A stretch of 64,000 nucleotides of DNA, taken from Mycobacteroides chelonae (GTDB taxonomy: Bacteria; Actinomycetota; Actinomycetes; Mycobacteriales; Mycobacteriaceae). The stretch lies in NCBI RefSeq assembly GCF_016767715.1, contig NZ_CP050145.1, positions 2,604,001 to 2,668,000 on the forward strand. Direction: 5' to 3'. Of the stretch, positions 41,326 through 53,628 are shown in pieces; position 1 is the stretch's first letter, and each line of letters opens with the position of its first letter. A model generated the notes under the pieces. That model did no database searches, was not told the origin of the DNA, and saw nothing but the letters and a program-made list of their open reading frames with translations. The position numbers and the translations under genes are program-made.

Positions 41326-43008
41326 CTAGCGCGCGTTGAACGCCTCGATTGCTGTAGGCAACGTGAGGTAGATTCGGTTCTCGCCTATCCGAGTCAACAT
41401 GCCTGCTGCTGCCAGCGCATCCCGCAGGTCCTGTTTTACCCGCGCCATCGCGAATACCGTTCCTTTGTTCGTCAAGTCTTCCCGGAGTCGGTCCAGTGCA
41501 TCCAACGCGGTGAGGTCTACGTCGACGTTCGCTTCCGCGTTCAGGACGAACCATTCAACGGGTTGCGCGTTCGCGTCCACTGCGGCCATCGCACGCCGGC
41601 GAAAGTCCTCGGCGTTGGCAAAACACAGTGGCGCGTCATATCGGTAGACCACAAGCCCAGGCACTGCGTGTGCACCCGGATAGTCGTCGACATCATGCAT
41701 TCCGGGCACGCCCGGGACGAACCCGAGCACGCTGTCGTGTGGATGAGCGACTCGACGAAGCAGATCGAGAATCGAGAGCGCCACCGCCGCCAGAATCCCA
41801 TAGAGCACCCCGACGCCAAGCACCGCAAGAGTTGTAGCCAGAGCGATGATCAACTCGCTGCGCCGAAAGCGGGCGAATCTACGGTACTCGGATACGTCGA
41901 TCAGTTTGACGGCAGCAAAAATGATCAGCGCTCCGAGTGCTGCGCGTGGAAAATGCGCCAATGCGCCGTGCGCGAGTAGCAGAACAGTCAGCACAAGCGC
42001 GAGTGTCACCAAGGAATACAGTTGACTGCGACTCCCCGCGGAGTCACCTAACGCCGTGCGACTCCCGCTGGAACTAATCGGGAAGCCCTGCGTCAAGCCA
42101 GATCCGATGTTGCACAGGCCGAGCGCGCGTAGTTCTGCATTGGCATCGATATCTTCGTTCCTACGGTTGCCGAACGCGCGTGCGGTCAAGATGTTGTCGG
42201 AGAAGGCGACGATCGCGACGGCCAGCGCAGGCATGATGAGACTGCCCAGGCTGCCGAATCCGATCTGCGGTAGCTGCGGATGCGGGAGCCCTGCTGGAAC
42301 TTGACCGACGAGTTCGATGTGCGAACGCGCAGAGGGTATGACCCCTACGGCAGCTGCCGCCAGCACCACTGCGATCAGCGGACCGGGTGCCAGGGGTGCT
42401 AATCGTGCGATCGCAAAGAGCAATATGAGCACCGTGGCGGCGAGTACGAGCGTGGGCCAGTTGATCTTTCCTATCTCTGCGGCGAAGGATCGTAGTTGGT
42501 CGATGAATTGATCACCAAGGTTCCTGGTGCCGGTGATTATCCCAATCTGGCTGCCTACCATGGTGATTCCGACTCCACCCATGTATCCGACCAGGACTGG
42601 ATGCGACAGCAAGTTGGCTAGTACACCGAGTCCCGCGATCCCGGCAAGGAAGCACACTGCCCCGACCAGCAATGCGAGCCCGGCCGCCAGGGCACCGTAA
42701 GCCGCCATATCTCCGGATGCCAGCGGAGCCAGTACTACCGCAGTCATCAACGCCGTGGTGGATTCAGGGCCTACAGACAGCTGCCGGGACGAGCCCATCA
42801 CCGCGTAGAGGGCCAAGGGGGCCAGCGCAGCCCAGAGACCCGAGACCGGTTGCAGGCCAGCGAGGGTCGCATACGCCATGACCTGAGGAATGAGGTAGGC
42901 CGCAACCGTGATGCCGGCGAGGATATCGCCCCGTAGCCAGCTTTTTGGGTAGATCTGCAGCTGCGCCAAGCCCGGTGCGCAATCCCGCCATCGCATGGTG
43001 AAGATCAT
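41326..43008 (-). CDS. SulP family anion transporter with STAS domain
   Basis: 560-aa SLC26/SulP-type permease: MRWRDCAPGLAQLQIYPKSW, then about 11-12 membrane helices starting ITVAAYLIPQVMAYATLAGL, with NIGSGLTQGFPISSSGSRTA typical of the family, and a STAS domain from about residue 440 (YRYDAPLCFANAEDFRRR; NAEANVDVDLTALDALDRL). Similar in layout to Rv1739c, next to the DosR-regulon genes in M. tuberculosis. Transports sulfate, bicarbonate or another anion. Convergent with the VIT1 gene (5 bp apart). Confidence 0.92.
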   Translation of the reverse strand: MIFTMRWRDCAPGLAQLQIYPKSWLRGDILAGITVAAYLIPQVMAYATLAGLQPVSGLWAALAPLALYAVMGSSRQLSVGPESTTALMTAVVLAPLASGDMAAYGALAAGLALLVGAVCFLAGIAGLGVLANLLSHPVLVGYMGGVGITMVGSQIGIITGTRNLGDQFIDQLRSFAAEIGKINWPTLVLAATVLILLFAIARLAPLAPGPLIAVVLAAAAVGVIPSARSHIELVGQVPAGLPHPQLPQIGFGSLGSLIMPALAVAIVAFSDNILTARAFGNRRNEDIDANAELRALGLCNIGSGLTQGFPISSSGSRTALGDSAGSRSQLYSLVTLALVLTVLLLAHGALAHFPRAALGALIIFAAVKLIDVSEYRRFARFRRSELIIALATTLAVLGVGVLYGILAAVALSILDLLRRVAHPHDSVLGFVPGVPGMHDVDDYPGAHAVPGLVVYRYDAPLCFANAEDFRRRAMAAVDANAQPVEWFVLNAEANVDVDLTALDALDRLREDLTNKGTVFAMARVKQDLRDALAAAGMLTRIGENRIYLTLPTAIEAFNAR

Positions 43009-43107
43009 GGTGCGTCAGCGTTCATCATGGGGCTGAACGGCGCACTGGGCCGGCACCCACTGCCACCACACTGGTTGAATCTCCTGGTTCCCTATTCGCC
43101 CACGCAC

Positions 43108-44829
<1,722 letters not shown>

Positions 44830-44876
44830 TCAACTGTGACAGAACCTGTGCACACGCACCAGCCGACGGCACATTT

Positions 44877-45536
44877 TTAATGCCTTGAGAAACGTTCCGC
44901 AGAGATGCGTCGTTCGGCGAGTTTGGTCGCAAGCACCGCGGCTTGAGTGCGTCGTTCCACACCGAGCTTGGCAAGCAATCTCGACACGTAATTCTTGATC
45001 GTCTTTTCCGAAAGGAACATCCTCCCGGAAATCTGCCGGTTGGTGAGGCCCTCACCGATCAGTTCCAGCAGCGTCTGCTCCTGCTCTGTGAGCGCGGCGA
45101 TCGGTGATGCCTCGCCGGCAGCGCGTAGTCGGTCCATCAAGGCTGATGCTGCTCGGTTATCGAGAAGTGATCGGCCTGAGCCCACAGTGCGTATCGCGGA
45201 CAGCAGCTCCATGCCTCTGATGTCTTTGATGACGTATCCCCCGGCGCCAGCCATGATGGCATCCAGCATCGCCTGCTCGTCGGTAAATGATGTCAGCATC
45301 AGACAGTTCAGCTCGGGGCAAAGCGCGCGGAGATCTCGGCATAGTTCGACCCCGTTGCCGTCCGGTAATCGGATGTCGAGTACGGCGATATCGGGTTTGG
45401 TGGCAGGAATCCGCACCATCGCTTCGGCCACCGTTCCGGCCTGCCCCACCACAACCAGGTCCTCTTCATCGTCGATGAGATCGGCCACACCGCATCGCAC
45501 GATCTCGTGGTCATCGACCAAGAACACGCTGATCAT
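44877..45536 (-). CDS. dosR: DosR/DevR-like response regulator
   Basis: 219-aa NarL-type regulator. Receiver: [11 protein letters not shown], phospho-acceptor Asp54 ([12 protein letters not shown]), Thr in LMLTSFT, Lys in [10 protein letters not shown]. LuxR-type [23 protein letters not shown], with [25 protein letters not shown] carrying the Lys and Asn residues that contact DosR boxes in M. tuberculosis DevR. Start ATG at 45536 overlaps the phosphoketolase stop (ATGA). Expected to bind the GGGACT-type palindromes seen in this region. Confidence 0.94.
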   Translation of the reverse strand: MISVFLVDDHEIVRCGVADLIDDEEDLVVVGQAGTVAEAMVRIPATKPDIAVLDIRLPDGNGVELCRDLRALCPELNCLMLTSFTDEQAMLDAIMAGAGGYVIKDIRGMELLSAIRTVGSGRSLLDNRAASALMDRLRAAGEASPIAALTEQEQTLLELIGEGLTNRQISGRMFLSEKTIKNYVSRLLAKLGVERRTQAAVLATKLAERRISAERFSRH

Positions 45537-47941
45537 TCTCGTTCTCCTTCCCAGCGCCAGTTCTGCACTTCGGGGAGGTCGTCTCCGTGTGTGCGGATCC
45601 ACGCACGATGGCGATCGTGGATTTGATCCATTTCGTCTCGTAGACGTTGGGCAGCTGCATCTTCAAGTAGCCCCGGGGTCCTCTCCAAGACATCGATCAC
45701 CAACTGAAACCGGTCCATCTTGTTCAGCACCAACATGTCGAACGGTGTCGTGGTGGTGCCTTCTTCCAGGTAACCCCGCACATGCAGATTCGCATGTCCG
45801 CCGCGGCGATACGTCAAGCGGTGAATCAGTGAAGGGTATCCATGAAACGCGAAGATCACCGGCCGGTCCGCGGTGAATAGGGTGTTGTATTCGGTGTCGC
45901 TCATGCCGTGTGGATGTTGGCTATCGGACTGCAGCCGGAACAGGTCAACAACATTCACTACCCGAATTTTCAACCCAGACAGGCGCTTCCGCAATATCGA
46001 CACTGCCGCAAGCACTTCGATGGTCGGGACATCGCCGGCGCAGGCGAGAACGACATCGGGTGTGTCCCCGGCGTCACTGCTCGCCCACTCGAAGATATCC
46101 GCGCCCCGCGCGCAATGCAGGGCTGCCTGTTCGGGATTGAGCCATACCGGCGTGTAGTTCTTGCCGGCCACGATGACATTGATGTAGTCGCGGCTAGCCA
46201 GACAATGGGCGGCAACCGATAGCAGGGTGTTGGCATCCGGCGGCAGATAAATCCTGGCCACCTCGGCGCGTTTATTGGCGATATGGTCAATGAAACCTGG
46301 GTCTTGGTGGGAGAAGCCGTTATGGTCCTGGCGCCACACATGCGATGTCAGCAAGTAGTTCAGCGACGCGATCGGTTTGCGCCACGGCAGTTCTCGGCTG
46401 ACCTTAAGCCATTTTGCGTGTTGGTTGACCATCGAATCCACGATATGTGTGAAGGCCTCGTAGCAGGAGAACAAACCGTGCCGCCCGGTGAGCAAGTAGC
46501 CTTCCAGCCAGCCTTGGCACAGATGTTCGGACAGTACTTCCATGACGCGCCCGTCGGGGCCCAGGTGCTGATCGCCGGGCAGAATCGTCGCGCTCCACTG
46601 CTTGTCGGTGACGTCATAGACATCCCCGAGTTTGTTCGATTCGGTTTCGTCCGGCCCGAACAGGCGGAAGTTTCTGTGGCCGGCGTTGCGCACCATGAGT
46701 TCGCGCAAGTATCGGCCCAGTACCCTAGTCGGTGATGCGGTTACTGCACCTGGCTGACCGGTGACGACCCCGAAGGTCGCTGGATCCGGGAGGGCCAGCG
46801 AAGCCAGGAGCGCGCCACCGTTGGCATGCGGATTCGATCCCATGCGGCGGTCGCCCTGCGGAATCATTTGGGTAACAACACGTGAAGGACGCCCCTGACT
46901 GTCGAAGAGCTCTTCTGGCCTGTATGTCCGCAACCACTTGTCCAGCTGCTCCAGATGTGACGGGTCCTCGCGCACATTGGGCAGGGGCACCTGATGTGCC
47001 CGCCAGGTGCCTTCAACCTGATGACCGTCGACCATTGCCGGGCCGGTCCAGCCCTTGGGAGTGCGGAGCACGATCATCGGCCAGAGCGCCCGATGTAAGG
47101 TGCCGGAGCGCGAAAGTACTTGGAAATCATGGATTTCCATAACGGCCCTGTCCAGGGCAGCAGCCATTTGTTGATGCATGTCCTCGGGTTGGTCACCGTT
47201 GACATAGATAGGGCTGTACCCGTATCCGCGGAACAGATCCTCAAGTTCTTCACCGGTGATTCTCGCGAGCACCGTCGGGTTGGCAATCTTGTAGCCGTTG
47301 AGATGAAGGATTGGCAGAACCGCGCCGTCTGTGGCCGGGCTTAGGAACTTGTTGGAATGCCAGCTTGTCGCCAAGGGCCCGGTTTCGGCTTCGCCGTCTC
47401 CGACTACACAGACGGCGATGAGGTCTGGGTTGTCCAGAACAGCACCGTAGGCATGCGCCAGGCTGTAGCCAAGCTCTCCGCCTTCGTGGATGGAACCGGG
47501 GATCTGCGGCGCCACGTGGCTGGGCACGCCGCCGGGAAACGAGAACTCCCGGAAAAGTTTTCGCATTCCTTCGGCGTCCTGGGCGATGTCGGGGCGCACA
47601 TCGCTGTAGCTGCCCTCCAGCCATGTGTTGGCGTACAGTGCCGGGCCGCCGTGTCCGGGGCCGATGACATACATGGCGTTCAGGTCGTGGGTGATGATGG
47701 CACGGTTCATATGGGCGTAGATGAAGTTCAGCCCTGGTGAAGTTCCCCAATGCCCGAGCAGTCGGGGCTTGATGTGTTCTGCCAGTAGGGGTTGCGTCAA
47801 CAGCGGGTTATCCATCAGATAGATCTGCGCGGCGGTGAGGTAATTCGCGGCGCGCCACTGCGCGTCGACTGCCCGGAGTTGATCGCCAGATAGCGGACCC
47901 GACCGAGGGCGGGTCGCGCCGCGTGTCGCAGTCACCATCAT
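45533..47941 (-). CDS. Xylulose-5-phosphate/fructose-6-phosphate phosphoketolase
   Basis: 802-aa TPP enzyme that cleaves xylulose 5-phosphate or fructose 6-phosphate to acetyl phosphate plus a sugar phosphate. Seen: [24 protein letters not shown] segment ([17 protein letters not shown]), TPP motif [36 protein letters not shown], and the C-terminal [17 protein letters not shown]. Full family length. ATG at 47941 overlaps the USP stop; its own stop overlaps dosR. Coupling of a phosphoketolase to the DosR regulator suggests acetyl-phosphate production and carbon rerouting when respiration is limited. Confidence 0.95.
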   Translation of the reverse strand: MMVTATRGATRPRSGPLSGDQLRAVDAQWRAANYLTAAQIYLMDNPLLTQPLLAEHIKPRLLGHWGTSPGLNFIYAHMNRAIITHDLNAMYVIGPGHGGPALYANTWLEGSYSDVRPDIAQDAEGMRKLFREFSFPGGVPSHVAPQIPGSIHEGGELGYSLAHAYGAVLDNPDLIAVCVVGDGEAETGPLATSWHSNKFLSPATDGAVLPILHLNGYKIANPTVLARITGEELEDLFRGYGYSPIYVNGDQPEDMHQQMAAALDRAVMEIHDFQVLSRSGTLHRALWPMIVLRTPKGWTGPAMVDGHQVEGTWRAHQVPLPNVREDPSHLEQLDKWLRTYRPEELFDSQGRPSRVVTQMIPQGDRRMGSNPHANGGALLASLALPDPATFGVVTGQPGAVTASPTRVLGRYLRELMVRNAGHRNFRLFGPDETESNKLGDVYDVTDKQWSATILPGDQHLGPDGRVMEVLSEHLCQGWLEGYLLTGRHGLFSCYEAFTHIVDSMVNQHAKWLKVSRELPWRKPIASLNYLLTSHVWRQDHNGFSHQDPGFIDHIANKRAEVARIYLPPDANTLLSVAAHCLASRDYINVIVAGKNYTPVWLNPEQAALHCARGADIFEWASSDAGDTPDVVLACAGDVPTIEVLAAVSILRKRLSGLKIRVVNVVDLFRLQSDSQHPHGMSDTEYNTLFTADRPVIFAFHGYPSLIHRLTYRRGGHANLHVRGYLEEGTTTTPFDMLVLNKMDRFQLVIDVLERTPGLLEDAAAQRLRDEMDQIHDRHRAWIRTHGDDLPEVQNWRWEGERE

Positions 47942-48840
47942 TTGTCTTCCGATGCATGTGCGCGTGCGATCAGTACTGGGCACACAGACTGATGGATCAG
48001 GGCATGGCTGGTTGAGCCGAGGAAGAAGCCCCCTACATCGCCACGACCACGACTACCGACCACGATCAATTGGGCGTGCTGTGCCCAGCGCAGCAGCACA
48101 TCTGCTGGATTACCCTTGCTATGTACGCGGTGGACCGTTACGTCGGGGAATTTCTCCTGCCAACCGGCGAGGCGCTCGGCGAGGATTAGCTCCTGTTCCT
48201 GCTCGATGGCGATCCAGTCCATCTTGCTCCATGCGGTGTAGGCGTAAACGTATCCCGGCGGAACCTCGTTCCACACGTGCACCGCCGTCAGCTCGGCACC
48301 CCGCATCGATGCCTCCTCAAAGGCCCAGGCGATGGCATCTTCACTTGATGCTGATTCACTGACACCCACCACTATCGGGCCTGCCGCCTGAATGCCTGAT
48401 TCACGCACGACCACCACCGGGCTGTGCGCCTTGGCTGTCAGTGACACCGATACCGACCCGGCCAGCATTCCCGTGAACCGGCCCAGCCCGCTGGAACCGA
48501 CGACGGTGAGCAGCGCCTCCTCGGAGAGATCGATAAGCGTGGGTACGGGCCGCGCTGTCACTTGACTGGTGGAGACCTCAAGCTTGGGGTACAGGGCATA
48601 TGCATGGTCCTTTGCCTGGCTCAGGAAGGCGGCCCCATCCGAATCCAGATGGTCATAAAAACTTGCCGCCGCACCAAGGTTGAAGCCGTACCCGAAACTG
48701 GCGTAGTCAACGACGTGAACCAGGCGAAGCGGTAAGTTACGTCGCTCTGCCTCGGCTCCAGCCCAGGTGAGCGCATGGAGCGCGGACGCCGAGCCGTCGA
48801 TCCCTACCAAGATGTAAGGACGCGGTGTAGTGGTGTTCAT
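47938..48840 (-). CDS. Universal stress protein, tandem domain
   Basis: 300-aa two-domain [26 protein letters not shown] motif [19 protein letters not shown], second domain [20 protein letters not shown] with [19 protein letters not shown]. First gene of a unit that continues through phosphoketolase, dosR and dosS, all overlapping or closely spaced. ATG at 48840 with GGAGG-type site. DosR-like boxes lie ~70 and ~140 bp upstream. Confidence 0.93.
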   Translation of the reverse strand: MNTTTPRPYILVGIDGSASALHALTWAGAEAERRNLPLRLVHVVDYASFGYGFNLGAAASFYDHLDSDGAAFLSQAKDHAYALYPKLEVSTSQVTARPVPTLIDLSEEALLTVVGSSGLGRFTGMLAGSVSVSLTAKAHSPVVVVRESGIQAAGPIVVGVSESASSEDAIAWAFEEASMRGAELTAVHVWNEVPPGYVYAYTAWSKMDWIAIEQEQELILAERLAGWQEKFPDVTVHRVHSKGNPADVLLRWAQHAQLIVVGSRGRGDVGGFFLGSTSHALIHQSVCPVLIARAHASEDK

Positions 48841-48909
48841 GTTGTCCTCCGAGGTAGGTGGCGGTAACTGTTGATCACGACGCTATTGCGGTCGGCCGGA
48901 TGCCCCTAC

Positions 48910-48923
48910 GGTCGAAAGTCCCC
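48910..48923. promoter_or_regulatory. DosR-box-like palindrome
   Basis: GGTCGAAAGTCCCC, about 70 bp before the USP start at 48840. Matches GGGACTWWAGTCCC in most positions; strongest in the right half (AAAGTCCCC). Confidence 0.6.
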
Positions 48924-48978
48924 TCCGGACAGGACCCCGGACCTGTAATTCCGGCGCGGTCCGAATGCCCACAACCGC

Positions 48979-48992
48979 GGGACTAATTGCCC
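48979..48992. promoter_or_regulatory. DosR-box-like palindrome
   Basis: GGGACTAATTGCCC about 60 bp before the nitroreductase start at 49051. The left half matches the DosR consensus fully. The two boxes serve divergent promoters. Confidence 0.62.
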
Positions 48993-49050
48993 TGACCTGC
49001 GTGTCCGGTTGGGGCGAATCCTCTTCATACGAAGACTTGGAGGTATCGAG

Positions 49051-50025
49051 ATGGCACAAGTACTGCTCGATCGTGACGTGGTGGTCAGGGCGGTCCAGGT
49101 GGCGTGCCGGGCGCCGTCGGTCCACAACAGCCAACCGTGGAAATGGGTGTTAGACGACGAACTCAAACTCTTTCTTGATCTCACCCGTGTGCTGACTATC
49201 GATCCTGCGCGGCGAGAAGCGTTGATGAGCTGTGGCGCGGTCCTGGACCATTTCAGGGTGGCCGCTGCAGCTTCAGGGTGGATAGTGCATCCGGAGTATT
49301 TTCCCAACCCCAACGACGGAACACATTTGGCGACAATGAATTTCGCGAAGATGCATTATGTCACCGATGCGCATCGCGATCGGTTGAGAGCTCTGGAACG
49401 GCGGCACACCGACCGCCTTCCATTTTTAGGACCGCAACGTTGGGCGGTGACGGAGCAATTGATGCGCCAAGCGGTCGGGAACCGCGCCTTTCTCGATGTT
49501 CTTGATGTTCACGCCCGTCCCCGCGTCGTCGAAGCCGCTCAGTTAAGCGAAGGCCTGCGCCAGTACGATTCGACATATAGGGCCGAAATTGATTGGTGGA
49601 CGGCACCATTCAAGTTATCGGAAGGAATCCCCAATAGCTCATTGTTATCCGCTGAAGAAAGCGAACGCGTTGATGTCGGTCGAACGTTTCCTCTGGCGCT
49701 ACACCGCGAGCGGCGCTCCAGTGTGAAGGAGGATGAGGCGACTCTTCTCGTGTTGTCGACCGCCGCGGACTCTCCTGACGATTACCTGCGCTGCGGCGAA
49801 GCGCTGTCGGCGTTACTACTGGAGGCGACCATGGCGGGCCTGGCGACCTGCACGCTGACGCACGTCACCGAATTGGAGGCAAGCCGGAAAATCGTCGGCG
49901 AATTAAGTCAGCGGGACTACCCGCAGGCAGTGGTTCGGGTGGGTACAGTGCCCGCGCTGGATCCGGTGCCCGCGCCTACCCCCCGACTTCCGTTATCGGC
50001 GGTACTGCATTTCGGCGGCAAGTAG
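49051..50025 (+). CDS. Acg-family nitroreductase-like protein
   Basis: 324-aa protein of the Acg family (Rv2032, Rv3127, Rv3131 in M. tuberculosis), degenerate nitroreductases that bind FMN without clear reductase activity. Seen: VVRAVQVACRAPSVHNSQPW (family start), MSCGAVLDHFRVAAAASGW, TLLVLSTAADSPDDYLRCGE and LATCTLTHVTE. ATG at 49051 with GGAGG upstream; the frame from 49009 overlaps the DosR box region and is rejected. Classic DosR-regulon member. Confidence 0.92.
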   Translation: MAQVLLDRDVVVRAVQVACRAPSVHNSQPWKWVLDDELKLFLDLTRVLTIDPARREALMSCGAVLDHFRVAAAASGWIVHPEYFPNPNDGTHLATMNFAKMHYVTDAHRDRLRALERRHTDRLPFLGPQRWAVTEQLMRQAVGNRAFLDVLDVHARPRVVEAAQLSEGLRQYDSTYRAEIDWWTAPFKLSEGIPNSSLLSAEESERVDVGRTFPLALHRERRSSVKEDEATLLVLSTAADSPDDYLRCGEALSALLLEATMAGLATCTLTHVTELEASRKIVGELSQRDYPQAVVRVGTVPALDPVPAPTPRLPLSAVLHFGGK

Positions 50026-50033
50026 CCGCCAAA

Positions 50034-51050
50034 TTATGGGACGAGCACGGCGGCGCCGCTGAACCGGCCAGCGGCGAGATCGGCCAATGCCTGGTCGGCA
50101 TGGCACAGGTCGTAACGAGGTCCGGACAGGTGTAAGCGATGTGATGCGGCGAAATCGAGAAAGGCGCGCGAGTCGGCCCGCGTGTTCGCTGTCACCGATC
50201 GGATCTGCTTCTCTTGAAACAGGTGTTTCTGATAATTCAGCACGGGGATATCTGACAGGTGTATGCCCGCGATCGCCAACGTACCGCCGCGATCCAGCGC
50301 TTCCAGAGCGGGGATGACGAGTTCACCCACCGGCGCGAACAGTATGGCGGCGTCCAATGACACGGGTGGCCTATCGGCCGGTCCTTGTGCCGAGTTGACC
50401 CCGAGCTCGCGAGCGAGTGCCCGCGCCCCGACACCTCGGGTCATGACGTGGACCTCCGCCCCCTGAGCGAGCGCCACTTGCGCTGTGATGTGTGCGCTTC
50501 CGCCGAATCCGTAGATGCCCAGGCGACCACCGGGCGGCAGTTGTGCACGCAGGAGCGCACGATATCCGATGATTCCGGCGCACAGCAGCGGGGCAAGCTC
50601 AGTATCGGAGTACCCCGGAGGCAGCGCCAAGGCGTACGCGGCCGGCGCGGTGGCGTATTCGGCATATCCACCGTCAGCGTCCCAACCGGTGAATTGCGTT
50701 TCTGAACAAAGGTTCTCATCGCCTCGCAGGCAGTATCGACACACGCCGCAGGTATGCCTTAGCCATGCGATACCGACGCGGTCGCCGATCGAGAATTCGT
50801 CCCCAAGTCCGGCGCCCATTCCAATCACCTCGGCGACAACTTCATGTCCCGGCACAACATCTGGCCGATGTGGGGTGAGGTCCCCCTCGGCGACGTGTAG
50901 ATCGGTGCGACATACGCCGCAGGCTAGGACGCGGACGAGCAGGTCACCGGGTGACGGCTGGGGAAGCGCGGAACGCACTTGTCGTAGCGGACCGTTGACG
51001 ATGGGTCCCGGCCGATGTACCTGCCAGGCAAGCATGTCCGTGTGAGCCAC
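50034..51050 (-). CDS. Zinc-dependent alcohol dehydrogenase (AdhA-like)
   Basis: 338-aa medium-chain dehydrogenase. Catalytic zinc region [16 protein letters not shown] and PGHEVVAEV; structural zinc with four cysteines [17 protein letters not shown]; Rossmann motif [18 protein letters not shown]. This is the group with Rv1862 (AdhA). Oxidises or makes alcohols with NAD(P). Convergent with the Acg-like gene, 9 bp apart. Confidence 0.93.
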   Translation of the reverse strand: MAHTDMLAWQVHRPGPIVNGPLRQVRSALPQPSPGDLLVRVLACGVCRTDLHVAEGDLTPHRPDVVPGHEVVAEVIGMGAGLGDEFSIGDRVGIAWLRHTCGVCRYCLRGDENLCSETQFTGWDADGGYAEYATAPAAYALALPPGYSDTELAPLLCAGIIGYRALLRAQLPPGGRLGIYGFGGSAHITAQVALAQGAEVHVMTRGVGARALARELGVNSAQGPADRPPVSLDAAILFAPVGELVIPALEALDRGGTLAIAGIHLSDIPVLNYQKHLFQEKQIRSVTANTRADSRAFLDFAASHRLHLSGPRYDLCHADQALADLAAGRFSGAAVLVP

Positions 51051-51086
51051 GGCTATTTCCTTTCCCGTGCAGGAGATGCTCTGAGA

Positions 51087-51680
51087 TCAATGATCACTCT
51101 TCCTGGACCCATTGCCATGCACAAGGGCATCGAAATCTGAATCCCAGCGGGCATATCGATGCCGATCGATGAGCCACCGTACTTGCCTGACGACACCCAG
51201 AATGAGCCCTACCGAGATCAGCCAGAGCATGGTTGCGAAACCTGCACCATCCGTGACTGCGCTCTCCGGCGCCATGGGTGCCTGCACATGTCGCCCTGAT
51301 TGGTCCACCCAGATAGAGAAACGATCTCCAACGTTGAGTTCCTTTCCATACCGCACGGTGTCGCGATGCCGCACTCCCGCGTGATCCCACGCAGCAGGGA
51401 TCAGCACGACGGTGTTGTAGCGGTGTTCAACGACGCTGTCCACACCGACCGCTATTGCTTGCACCTGGTGACGTGAAAGCTGTTGATCGGAGATGTTGCG
51501 ACGTTCGGCGTCGTACATCGCCGTTCCGAAGGCGCCCGCTACTGAGATCATCGCTATTGCCGTAAGCCAACCCAACACCTGGACTGCGGCGTCTAGGCGA
51601 TCGGATCCACGAATCAACGGATGTCGCCGGAAAAGTCGGGTCGCCAAGTTCCGGTAGTACCGAAATATCAACGCGGTCAT
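51087..51680 (-). CDS. Rv1733c-like membrane protein
   Basis: 197-aa protein with two membrane helices (about residues 33-52 and 147-165) enclosing an extracytoplasmic domain: RRHPLIRGSDRLDAAVQVLG, VPAAW-type motif LIPAAWDHAGVRHRDTV, and VGDRFSIWVDQSGRHVQAP. These match the Rv1733c family, a strongly DosR-induced latency antigen. ATG at 51680 with GTAGGAG upstream. Function unknown. Confidence 0.87.
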   Translation of the reverse strand: MTALIFRYYRNLATRLFRRHPLIRGSDRLDAAVQVLGWLTAIAMISVAGAFGTAMYDAERRNISDQQLSRHQVQAIAVGVDSVVEHRYNTVVLIPAAWDHAGVRHRDTVRYGKELNVGDRFSIWVDQSGRHVQAPMAPESAVTDGAGFATMLWLISVGLILGVVRQVRWLIDRHRYARWDSDFDALVHGNGSRKSDH

Positions 51681-51836
51681 GCCCACTCCTACGCCGACGA
51701 TTAATCAGGACCATCCGATAGTGGCAAGTCCGTCGTTTACGGCCGAGAGCCCGGAGCCTCCATTCCACCAGGTCATTGGTCGCGTTCTCCGTCGGCATTT
51801 CGACTCACTGACGCGCATACAACTGGCTCGGAATCA

Positions 51837-51851
51837 GGGACTTAGGACTCC
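51837..51851. promoter_or_regulatory. Possible DosR-like site
   Basis: GGGACTTAGGACTCC, followed by TTAGGACTGCC; half-sites GGGACTTA and two TTAGGACT units in the divergent region between the Rv1733c-like gene and a USP. The right half of the box is imperfect. Confidence 0.4.
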
Positions 51852-51931
51852 GTTAGGACTGCCGGCCCGGGTTCTAACTTCAGGTCAGCCGAAACACCCC
51901 GCCGAGAACTGTCACCCTAAGGAGGATTGCG

Positions 51932-52738
51932 ATGTCTGATATCGATCAGCACGGCCCAGTAGTGGTCGGCATCGACGGCTCACGGGCGGGCGTACACGCC
52001 GCAACGTGGGCGATTGATGAAGCAATCGATCGCGATGTCCCGTTGCATCTCGTCCATGCGACCCGAATAGCAGTCACCACCAAATCTTTCGTCGATGACT
52101 ATCAGATCGACAAAGAGTACGCGGAGACCGCGCTGCGCGAGGCCGCTGCCGCAGTCCAAGCGACCGAGAAAGCAGTCAAAGTCGAATGCTTCATCCGTCA
52201 TGGCTTAGCTTCGGACGCCCTAGCAGATGAATCACGTGGCGCCAGCCTGATGTGCGTCGGCTCCGAAGGCATCGGCCGAGTGGCAAGCGCCTTCTTTGGC
52301 TCAACAGCAACTGACGTCGCCATACGCGCACATTGTCCCGTTGCGATCGTTCACCGTCCGGAGTTGTCTGTCGATAAGCGCCCGAAGTGGATTGCCATGC
52401 CAGTCAACGGACCTCACGATGCAGACGAGGTCATCGAGGCTGCCATGAATGAGGCACGCATACGTGATCTCCCGGTCCTTGCAGTTGGCACCTGGCAAGA
52501 AGATGTGGCTGACTCGCCCCACGATGAGCTCGATCGCACGGTGGACGGACTTCGCGAACGCCACCCAGATGTACGGATGTATCCGGTTGCGACACGAGCT
52601 GACATCGGACGGTTCCTGAACGAATGCGATGAACCTGTATCCCTGGCAGTCATCGGACCCGCCGATGTGCCTCACGTCATTCACATGCGTCCATCGCCCG
52701 AGCGGGGCGAGCGAACGATCCTGATAGTCCGTCATTAG
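51932..52738 (+). CDS. Universal stress protein, second domain degenerate
   Basis: 268-aa tandem USP. First domain VVVGIDGSRAGVHAATWAID with ATP motif CVGSEGIGRVASAFFGSTA; second domain WIAMPVNGPHDADEVIEAAM lacks the ATP motif. Similar to Rv2624c/Rv3134c-like proteins. AAGGAGG ribosome-binding site 6 nt upstream. Confidence 0.9.
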   Translation: MSDIDQHGPVVVGIDGSRAGVHAATWAIDEAIDRDVPLHLVHATRIAVTTKSFVDDYQIDKEYAETALREAAAAVQATEKAVKVECFIRHGLASDALADESRGASLMCVGSEGIGRVASAFFGSTATDVAIRAHCPVAIVHRPELSVDKRPKWIAMPVNGPHDADEVIEAAMNEARIRDLPVLAVGTWQEDVADSPHDELDRTVDGLRERHPDVRMYPVATRADIGRFLNECDEPVSLAVIGPADVPHVIHMRPSPERGERTILIVRH

Positions 52739-52767
52739 TGACACAGCTGACGAGACGGAGGTAGGCA

Positions 52768-53628
52768 ATGTCATCAAGTAGCAATGCCGCAATTATCGTT
52801 GGGGTCGACGGGTCGCCCTCTTCGGATGCGGCAGTACGTTGGGCTGCACAGGAATCGGCCATGTATCGCGTACCCGTGCATCTCGTGGGCGCGTTCGATA
52901 TCGAGCGAACCCACGTCCATGAGCAGCAGCGCCGTGAACGGATCTACCAATCACGCGAACGCCAAGCACAGTTGGCGCTGGAGCGGGCGCAGCGAATCGT
53001 CAACGCAGTCTCCAACAACGCGGTCCATTGCCACGTTGCCTTTGGACACCCAGTGCAGGTGCTCATGGAGGCGGCGCGAGACGCACGTATTCTCGTGGTC
53101 GGTTGCCGCGGACTGCGGCCCATGGATAGGCTTTTGTTGGGATCAGTCAGCACGGCGCTTCTCCATCACACGCCGTGCCCGGTGGCGGTCGTTCATCAAG
53201 AGGCTGTGCCCGACAAAAGCTTGCCGGTGTTGCTCGGCATCGATGGATCGCCGGCTTCCGAGCGGGCCACCGCCATCGCATTCGCCGAGGCATCCCATCG
53301 AAAAGTCCCTCTCGTGGCGGTACATGCCTGGCACGACTGGAATGTTGTCGGGCCGGAGATCGACCTCGATGTCACAGTGAATGAGGAAAAACAGACTCTG
53401 GCAGAGAGACTCGCGGGTTGGCAGGAGCGGTATCCCGACGTAACCGTTGAGCGCCGCGTGGTCTGCGATCTCGCGAGGCACTATCTTGTCGAGGAGTCCG
53501 CTCACAATCAGCTGGTCGTGGTTGGCAGTCACGGGCGGGGCGGATTCACCGGCATGATGCTCGGCTCGGTCGCTTCGGCGGTCGCGCAAGCCTCGCGGGT
53601 TCCCGTCGTCGTCGCGCGCCCATCATGA
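52768..53628 (+). CDS. Universal stress protein, tandem domain
   Basis: 286-aa USP: IIVGVDGSPSSDAAVRWAAQ, VVGCRGLRPMDRLLLGSVS, second domain VLLGIDGSPASERATAIAFA and VVGSHGRGGFTGMMLGSVA; both ATP motifs present. Closely similar to the protein at 38792-39664 (shared HRKVPLVAVHAW / HRGVPLVAMHAW and [15 protein letters not shown]), so the two are local paralogues. GACGGAGG upstream; stop overlaps the GNAT start. Confidence 0.93.
   Translation: MSSSSNAAIIVGVDGSPSSDAAVRWAAQESAMYRVPVHLVGAFDIERTHVHEQQRRERIYQSRERQAQLALERAQRIVNAVSNNAVHCHVAFGHPVQVLMEAARDARILVVGCRGLRPMDRLLLGSVSTALLHHTPCPVAVVHQEAVPDKSLPVLLGIDGSPASERATAIAFAEASHRKVPLVAVHAWHDWNVVGPEIDLDVTVNEEKQTLAERLAGWQERYPDVTVERRVVCDLARHYLVEESAHNQLVVVGSHGRGGFTGMMLGSVASAVAQASRVPVVVARPS

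Noticed and set aside
41140..41979. 279-codon plus-strand open frame
   Set aside because: Overlaps the VIT1 gene in another frame and the SulP STAS region on the other strand; no ribosome-binding site or motif.
48921..48940. Further DosR-like site around CCGGACAGGACCCCGG
   Set aside because: The halves do not form a palindrome with DosR spacing.
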